Positions 8,301-11,387 of a stretch of 11,387 nucleotides of DNA are shown in pieces (within the stretch, counting starts at the first letter, position 1; each line of letters starts with the position of its first letter). The notes beneath the pieces were generated by a model. The model ran no database searches. It saw only the letters and a program-made list of their open reading frames with translations, and had not been told where the DNA came from. A program made the translations under genes and the position numbers. Source of the stretch: CAZVKN01 sp964627035 (GTDB taxonomy: Bacteria > Electryoneota > AABM5-125-24 > Hatepunaeales > Hatepunaeaceae); the NCBI GenBank assembly GCA_964627035.1, contig CAZVKN010000059.1:1-11387 (forward strand). The letters are read 5' to 3'.

Positions 8301-8600
8301 AATACCAATGACTGGGAAGATGCTGATTTCAATCATGATCGTGAACATTTCCCGATATTCCGTGGTGAACACCGCGGTGAATGGGATAGATGCACTGACT
8401 GTCATACCGACGCAAATGACTTCACAGTCTTCAGCTGCATTGACTGCCACGAACACAACCGGCGCGATATGGATGATGAACATGAGGATGTTCGTGACTA
8501 CCGTTATGAGAGTGTAGCCTGCTATGAATGCCATCCCAACGGTGAAGAGGATGATGATTTCATGCCTCCGGAATTGCCACCGACTCGGTCTTTGGATTAA
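5316..8600 (+). CDS. 43-heme secreted c-type cytochrome made of triheme repeats
   Basis: 1094 aa, signal peptide about 1-22 (cleavage after SVA, before QDHHHG), no lipobox. I count 43 CXXCH motifs, about one heme per 25 residues. The mature protein is 14 consecutive triheme units of about 73-76 aa plus one terminal motif (CYECH, residue 1069). A typical unit has CxxCH, Trp, then FxH; TxFxLxGAH; VxCxECH with GQF or GQY; ECFGCHEDDY; and DPxH. Each typical unit thus has three CXXCH and three other conserved His, the ratio needed for bis-His ligation of every heme. Unit 1 uses the HxDxHxG form of the neighbouring 20-heme protein. The chain is very rich in Asp/Glu and ends in an acidic, Pro-containing tail. 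Units 5-10 are close copies at DNA level. Likely role: long-range electron transport in the periplasm, across the outer membrane or outside the cell. Localisation is not determinable from sequence alone. Confidence 0.93.
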   Translation: MLSKISVLTVLIVIAAVSFSVAQDHHHGKIDIKCEECHHTEGWDKLKPVLDFNHDKQTEYPLEGRHETVGCTDCHTSLVFTETGSECISCHDDIHEGQFADACSECHNPSTWQNEADMTLRHAQTRYPLVGVHDNLDCQACHASGQYVNLPLDCDGCHVQRYLNTTNPDHTAAAFPTDCSQCHSINHLGWLPATYEHSQEFPLVSGHRISDCSACHEGQSNYSDSQTECFACHEDNYNESTNPNHVAANLSQTCEDCHTIIAWKPAEFDHNLSDFQLTGAHVTVDCAECHTNGQYTGIASDCYSCHQADYASADDPDHEAGQFSNSCEECHTTTVWNPSTFNHDEQTNFQLTGAHITVNCQECHIGGQFAGTSTECFGCHEDDYNETDDPDHESGQFSHSCEECHTTTVWNPSTFDHNEQTNFQLTGAHITVNCQECHIGGQFAGTSTECFGCHEDDYNETDDPDHESGQFSHSCEECHTTTVWNPSTFNHDEQTNFQLTGAHVTVNCQECHIDGQFAGTSTECFGCHEDDYNETTDPDHEAGQLSHNCEECHTTTVWNPSTFDHDVQTDFPLTGAHITVNCQECHVDGQFDGTTTECFGCHEDDYEAVEDPDHVAGQFNTNCLICHTTATWIPSTLNHDETNFPLTGAHVTVNCEECHVDGQYAGTPTECFACHEDDYNETTDPDHETGQFSHSCEECHTTTVWNPSTFNHNEQTDFPLEGAHVAVDCQECHIDGQFDGTSTECFGCHEDDYEGVDDPSHVEGQFDHDCTTCHSNEAWTPATFDHDNTDFPLVGAHVNVSCQECHADGQFEGTTTECFGCHEDDYEGVDDPNHVEGQFDQDCTICHSNEGWTPAMFDHDETDFPLTGAHRNVNCQECHIDGQYADTPTECYFCHEGDYEGVDDPNHIENEFDRDCSACHNTEAWSPADFDHDETDFPLTGAHRHVDCAECHVDGQFAGTPSECFDCHEDDYNNARYQGSTHRGARFPHDCEQCHNTNDWEDADFNHDREHFPIFRGEHRGEWDRCTDCHTDANDFTVFSCIDCHEHNRRDMDDEHEDVRDYRYESVACYECHPNGEEDDDFMPPELPPTRSLD
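5415..8519 (+). repeat. 14 tandem triheme units in the 43-heme cytochrome
   Basis: Units begin at the first Cys of each triplet. The first is at 5415. Later units start at 6075 (4), 6294 (5), 6516 (6), 6738 (7), 6960 (8), 7182 (9), 7401 (10), 7623 (11), 7842 (12), 8061 (13) and 8286 (14). Central units are 219 or 222 bp; units 13 and 14 are slightly longer. Units 1-3 and 14 are the most divergent and 5-8 and 10 the most alike, as expected for an array growing from its middle. Confidence 0.9.
6357..6772 (+). repeat. perfect 194-bp direct repeat, period 222 bp
   Basis: Bases 6357-6550 are identical to 6579-6772 by direct reading. The bases flanking both copies differ (C6356 versus T6578; T6551 versus A6773). 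This is a recent in-frame duplication or gene conversion of one triheme unit (units 5/6 to 6/7). It could recombine and change heme number, or cause assembly collapse. Confidence 0.92.
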
Positions 8601-8821
8601 AATTATTGTTTAGTTAAGGAGCACCCACATTCTTGAGCCCTTTGATTTATTCGTTGTTTCCGTCATTCCCGCGAAGGCGGGAATCCAGAAAATCAATACA
8701 AGACTGGATTTCCACCTTCGTGGGAATGTCGAATAGAGAAACACTGGAATTGATAAAGAACTCACGGATGTCCGTTCTTCCTCTGCAAAGTAGGGGGGAT
8801 AAAGCAAAAAGTGAGATATTG
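8601..8821. other. non-coding spacer with repeats before the barrel gene
   Basis: The spacer begins with a good Shine-Dalgarno TAAGGAG (8615-8621) that has no ATG/GTG at normal distance; TTG 8633 is the nearest start. A dRS3-like repeat follows (8661-8731), then a small hairpin at 8757-8780 (AAGAA/TTCTT and CGGA/TCCG, with a bulge), then a G-run (8793-8798). The frame is open from TTG 8633, but its peptide starts with typical repeat-derived sequence (FPRRRES), so I treat it as non-coding. Confidence 0.6.
8661..8731. repeat. dRS3/REP-like palindromic repeat pair
   Basis: Bases 8665-8684 read ATTCCC-N8-GGGAAT, the form of the neisserial dRS3 repeat, and fold as a perfect 8-bp stem (ATTCCCGC/GCGGGAAT) with a GAAG loop. 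The 28-base arm 8661-8688 is repeated inverted at 8704-8731 with 24 of 28 positions complementary, around a 15-base spacer. The translations carry FPRRRES on one strand and WIPAFAGMT on the other, peptides I know as artefacts of this repeat class in many genomes. Possible roles: mRNA stability or processing between genes 6 and 7, or simply a mobile REP/MITE-like unit. Confidence 0.8.
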
Positions 8822-10441
8822 TTGAAATACTACCGATTATTATTGTTACTTGTTGTTGTCCTATGGATAGGGCGCGGAATTGCGGAAGAGTTACCCGCTA
8901 AAGTCAAATATGTTTCCAAATCCGCTATTTATATTGATGTTGGTCGTCTCAATGGTGTTGAAATTGGCGATAGTGGAAGCGTCTTTCGTGTGAGCAATAG
9001 GATTGCTCATCTTGAGGTGATCTTTGTAGCTGATAACTCTTCTTCCTGCAAGACTATTGACCAGCAAGCCGAGATTAGCGTAGGTGATTCCGTCGCAATG
9101 ACTGTATCTACACCTATCGTCAAGCAGGAGATCACGAAATTAACCGAGCCGGATCGAAAAATAGAATCAGATCCTCAAATAAAAACCGATTCTGAATTAG
9201 TTGACAGAACCAGAAAGGAAGAACCTAACCGATTTTCCGGACGCTTTGGTGCACAATACTTTGCGCAAGATAATCTTGATGATCTTGATTATGATTTCAG
9301 TCAACCTTCATTTTTAGTTCGTGCTGAGGTTGAGAACATCATGGGGAGTCATCACAATTTGTCAGTTCGTATGCGGGGACGGAAGAACATTCGTAGTCGT
9401 GAATTGAGTGACGTGACTACAACGAGATGGAACAGCAGAGTTTATGAGTTGTCATTAGTTTATGACAATCCCCAAACCAATTATACATATGGAGCTGGAA
9501 GAATCATACCGAGTGGTGCCGGTGGATTGGGTTATATGGATGGATTGACGTTCAGTTATCGCTTTAACGAAATGAATACAGTCGGTCTGTTTGGTGGAAC
9601 AGAACCGGATGGAGAGACATCACGGATGAGCAACGATGAGCTGAAACTCGGTACATACATTTCATATGAAAAAGGCAGTTACCGCACTCAGCGTATTCAA
9701 TCTTTGCTGTCATTGTCTGGTATCTACTACAAGGGGCAGATAGATCGTGAGTTTCTATATACCCGAAACAGTTATTCCATCGGCTCAACTTGGTCATTTT
9801 ATCAAAGTGGTGAGCTAAATCTCAATCGTGGTTGGCGTAAGGATAGCAGTGCAACCACTTTCCAGATATCCAGTTTCCAATTTTCAGCGCGTTGGAAGCC
9901 TATTCGTTCCACATCAATTACATTCGGATACAATAATCGTCGTAGCGTTCGTACTTACGATAATAAATCTATTGCTGATAGCTTGTTTGATGATGCTACT
10001 AGGCAAGGTTTTCGTGTTCGAAGTTCAATTCGATTACCGTTAAATATCCGATTCTCTTTAAGTGGTAACATAAGAACGAGAGCTTCTGATAACTCATCAA
10101 CTTATTCCGGCTCAACTGGTCTTAACTTCTACGATAAGTGGATTACTCATATCAAACTTACTACCCGTTGTAGCTATTTCTCTAACTTATACAACAGAGG
10201 ATCTCAATGTAATATCTCGCTGTCAAGAAGTATTGTGAGCGATCTGGATCTAAGAATTGAAGGTGGTTTCAGCGAGTACAAATTGGAACAAGCAGGTAAT
10301 CAAGTTAAGAATAATTGGGTTAAGCTGGATCTTGATTATCGAATAACGAAAAACACATATTCTGCAATTTCTTATGAACTGAATCGCGGAGGTAGTTTGA
10401 AAGCCAATAGGTTGTTTGTGGATATGGGTGTGCGGTTTTAA
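8822..10441 (+). CDS. periplasmic SH3-like domain plus outer-membrane beta-barrel
   Basis: 539 aa from TTG 8822: the signal peptide is MKYYR followed by a long Leu/Val core, cleaved near Ala21. Residues about 26-95 form a compact beta domain (KVKYVSKSAIYIDVGRLNGV, then VGDSV) of the kind seen at the N-terminus of outer-membrane proteins in several phyla. A polar, charged linker follows (about 96-136). Residues about 137-539 are alternating hydrophobic/polar beta-strands with Gly, Tyr, Arg and Asn turns, ending in a strand with C-terminal Phe (GVRF), the usual BAM signal. No CXXCH is present. As the last gene after two giant cytochromes it may be the outer-membrane scaffold or pore of a porin-cytochrome complex, though the N-terminal CXXC of MtrB is absent. 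Start is uncertain: ATG 8768 and TTG 8633 are in frame but encode repeat-derived sequence before the signal peptide. Confidence 0.78.
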   Translation: MKYYRLLLLLVVVLWIGRGIAEELPAKVKYVSKSAIYIDVGRLNGVEIGDSGSVFRVSNRIAHLEVIFVADNSSSCKTIDQQAEISVGDSVAMTVSTPIVKQEITKLTEPDRKIESDPQIKTDSELVDRTRKEEPNRFSGRFGAQYFAQDNLDDLDYDFSQPSFLVRAEVENIMGSHHNLSVRMRGRKNIRSRELSDVTTTRWNSRVYELSLVYDNPQTNYTYGAGRIIPSGAGGLGYMDGLTFSYRFNEMNTVGLFGGTEPDGETSRMSNDELKLGTYISYEKGSYRTQRIQSLLSLSGIYYKGQIDREFLYTRNSYSIGSTWSFYQSGELNLNRGWRKDSSATTFQISSFQFSARWKPIRSTSITFGYNNRRSVRTYDNKSIADSLFDDATRQGFRVRSSIRLPLNIRFSLSGNIRTRASDNSSTYSGSTGLNFYDKWITHIKLTTRCSYFSNLYNRGSQCNISLSRSIVSDLDLRIEGGFSEYKLEQAGNQVKNNWVKLDLDYRITKNTYSAISYELNRGGSLKANRLFVDMGVRF

Positions 10442-10484
10442 TGTGATGACTCTTAAGAAAATCTGCTTTTGTTAAGACATCACA
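10442..10484 (+). terminator. strong hairpin directly after the last operon gene
   Basis: TGTGATG (10442-10448) and TCTTAA (10451-10456) pair with TTAAGA (10472-10477) and CATCACA (10478-10484), a 13-bp stem with one two-base bulge. AAAA (10458-10461) can add pairs with TTTT (10467-10470). It begins one base after the stop codon, as expected for a transcript end. No U-tract follows, so it may be an atypical terminator or a 3' stabilising stem. Confidence 0.5.
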
Positions 10485-10861
10485 CTCTTAACTAAATATC
10501 GTGTAGGAGCAGGATCATGTAAAATGAATATTATCAGAACATCCAGTGAATCTAAACATCTAAGAGTTCTAATAATATGCTGGTTAGCGGAAACGGTTTG
10601 TAATCAGCTACACTAATGATTTTGCTCCCCGAACTTAGCTCACTTGATTCAAAAAACTGGTGGAGTTACCAATTTGAAATGAAGTTACCACAATATCTCG
10701 GAAATGGTACAATTATAACTCACGAATATACAATATGTTAGATCGATAAAATTTTCGTAAGTTACGATAACTTCACGACGGTAACTTCAGAGATACAATC
10801 TGTGGTAACTGAAGTTACTCCAAATTGACACGGTAACTCCAAGTGTAACTAACTTTCAAAA
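10485..10861. other. AT-rich convergent intergenic region
   Basis: No coding frame of note on either strand. It lies between the end of the barrel gene and the end of the minus-strand hypothetical gene. The left part (10485-10660) holds nothing I can name. The right part is the inverted-repeat element listed separately. Confidence 0.5.
10661..10841. repeat. 181-bp imperfect inverted repeat with GGTAACTYC motifs
   Basis: TGGAGTTACC (10661-10670), CAATTTG (10670-10676) and AGTTACCACA (10683-10692) on the left are the exact reverse complements of GGTAACTCCA (10832-10841), CAAATTG (10821-10827) and TGTGGTAACT (10801-10810) on the right, in mirrored order with small insertions. TATCTC (10694-10699) and GAGATA (10790-10795) extend the pairing inward. 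Further copies of the core inside are GGTAACTTC (10780-10788), GATAACTTC (10766-10774), GAAGTTACT (10811-10819) and the palindrome CGTAAGTTACG (10756-10766). It resembles a MITE-like non-autonomous element or a cluster of protein-binding sites. No open frame and no clear target-site duplication were found. Confidence 0.6.
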
Positions 10862-11329
10862 TCACTTTCCTAACCAGGATTGAGTTCGTAAATATTCGTG
10901 TATTTGCTTATTGTCATACAGCAATATCCAAACTAACTTGAGATGTCTCATGAAAATCCTCCAGTATCGTATGATAAATGATTCAACAATAATGTTATTT
11001 GAATTTCTCTTGGTGGATGTAATCATTTTCTCACGTTGAAAAATAAATCTAATCTTTCCTTTTATTCCTTTTGCTGATAAAAGTGATAGTAATGTTGTAA
11101 AATTTCTTAAATGATCTGTTTGCTCGTGCAGTATTGTTTGAGATGTTGATGTTAACGCACGTTTTCTAAAATGATCTGGTTGAGTAAATGTAGTGGTTGC
11201 TGAAATGTCAGTTCCTATCAGCTGTTCAGCAAGGTCTAGATTTAACACAATACTATTGGAAGTTTGCCATCTTTTTGCGGTGGAGAATATGCTTTTCCAA
11301 TCTAATTCATTGTTAAAAACAGTTACCAT
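10862..11329 (-). CDS. hypothetical protein, weakly supported, possibly frameshifted
   Basis: 155 aa from ATG at 11329 on the minus strand; TTG at 11332 is an alternative start. No Shine-Dalgarno and no recognised domain. Third codon positions favour A and T and the middle part (about residues 15-100) looks protein-like, with mixed amphipathic segments. The last 50 residues are less convincing. Just upstream, in another minus-strand frame (11387 to 11313), a Cys-rich peptide YCTICPKCSEDVQLDGNCF ends at a TAA beside a run of five A's (11315-11319). Skipping one base there would fuse it to this frame, so the true gene may start beyond the window and be frameshifted. Base composition is more AT-rich than the operon, consistent with foreign or decaying DNA. 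Confidence 0.33.
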   Translation of the reverse strand: MVTVFNNELDWKSIFSTAKRWQTSNSIVLNLDLAEQLIGTDISATTTFTQPDHFRKRALTSTSQTILHEQTDHLRNFTTLLSLLSAKGIKGKIRFIFQREKMITSTKRNSNNIIVESFIIRYWRIFMRHLKLVWILLYDNKQIHEYLRTQSWLGK

Positions 11330-11387
11330 CAAGTTGTACGTCTTCAGAACATTTGGGACAGATTGTGCAATAATCTAAGGGATACTT

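Noticed and set aside
5415..8519. CRISPR-like array in the region of regular repeats
   Set aside because: The period is 219-222 bp, the repeats are coding and in frame, and there are no unique spacers between short identical repeats.
7857..8534. 225-aa minus-strand frame with many hydrophobic residues
   Set aside because: It is antisense to the 43-heme gene. Codons GAT, GAC, CAT and CAC read backwards as ATC, GTC, ATG and GTG, so Asp/His-rich coding sequence yields a false hydrophobic protein. The same holds for the other minus frames at 5304-7157 and 7638-8271.
8633..8821. N-terminal extension of the barrel protein from TTG 8633
   Set aside because: The peptide contains FPRRRES and other sequence typical of translated intergenic repeats, and a clean signal peptide starts only at 8822.
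10597..10612. TTTGTAATCAGC resembling the anticodon arm of tRNA-Thr
   Set aside because: No T-arm (GGTTCGA), no acceptor stem and no D-arm can be found around it, so neither a tRNA nor a clear integration remnant is supported.
11193..11378. 61-aa plus-strand frame at the right end
   Set aside because: It is antisense to the minus-strand frame, has no ribosome site and no recognisable domain; the minus strand looks more protein-like.

Overview
The window reads as a chromosomal segment of a Gram-negative, respiratory, probably anaerobic or facultative bacterium. The evidence is two secreted multiheme c-type cytochromes (20 and 43 CXXCH motifs), a protein ending as an outer-membrane beta-barrel, and inner-membrane redox partners. 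Base composition is moderately AT-rich. The gene set and the style of the repeat domains recall uncultured FCB-type phyla (Zixibacteria, Calditrichota, Ignavibacteria) or metal-reducing Deltaproteobacteria. That placement is from memory of family style, not from a search.

Layout. Bases 1-172 are an upstream region with a plausible sigma70-like promoter and two short palindromes. From 173 to 10441 seven genes run on the + strand and look like one operon: (1) a four-helix membrane protein with an Asp/His-rich tail; (2) a cytochrome-b-like membrane protein; (3) a membrane-anchored protein fusing a ferredoxin-like domain to a FAD/NAD(P) oxidoreductase; (4) a zinc ribbon-TM-TPR protein; (5) a 20-heme cytochrome c; (6) a 43-heme cytochrome c built of 14 triheme units; (7) a periplasmic-domain plus beta-barrel protein. 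Genes 2/3 and 3/4 overlap by one base (TAATG) and 4/5 by eight bases. Between genes 6 and 7 lies a 221-bp non-coding block with a dRS3/REP-like palindromic repeat. A strong hairpin follows gene 7. The rest (10485-11387) is AT-rich and holds a roughly 180-bp imperfect inverted repeat full of GGTAACTYC motifs, and a weak, possibly frameshifted, minus-strand hypothetical gene.

How the genes may work together (inference). The Fe-S/FAD protein could exchange electrons with NAD(P)H or another cytoplasmic carrier. The cytochrome-b-like protein could carry them across the inner membrane, and the two multiheme cytochromes across the periplasm, with the barrel acting as an outer-membrane scaffold or conduit. 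The TPR protein may help assemble the very heme-rich cytochromes. This resembles extracellular electron transfer or porin-cytochrome systems in principle, but no component matches MtrCAB, the Geobacter Omb/Oma/Omc proteins, PioAB, CymA or ImcH by a motif I can see. Direction of flow and terminal substrate cannot be read from the sequence.
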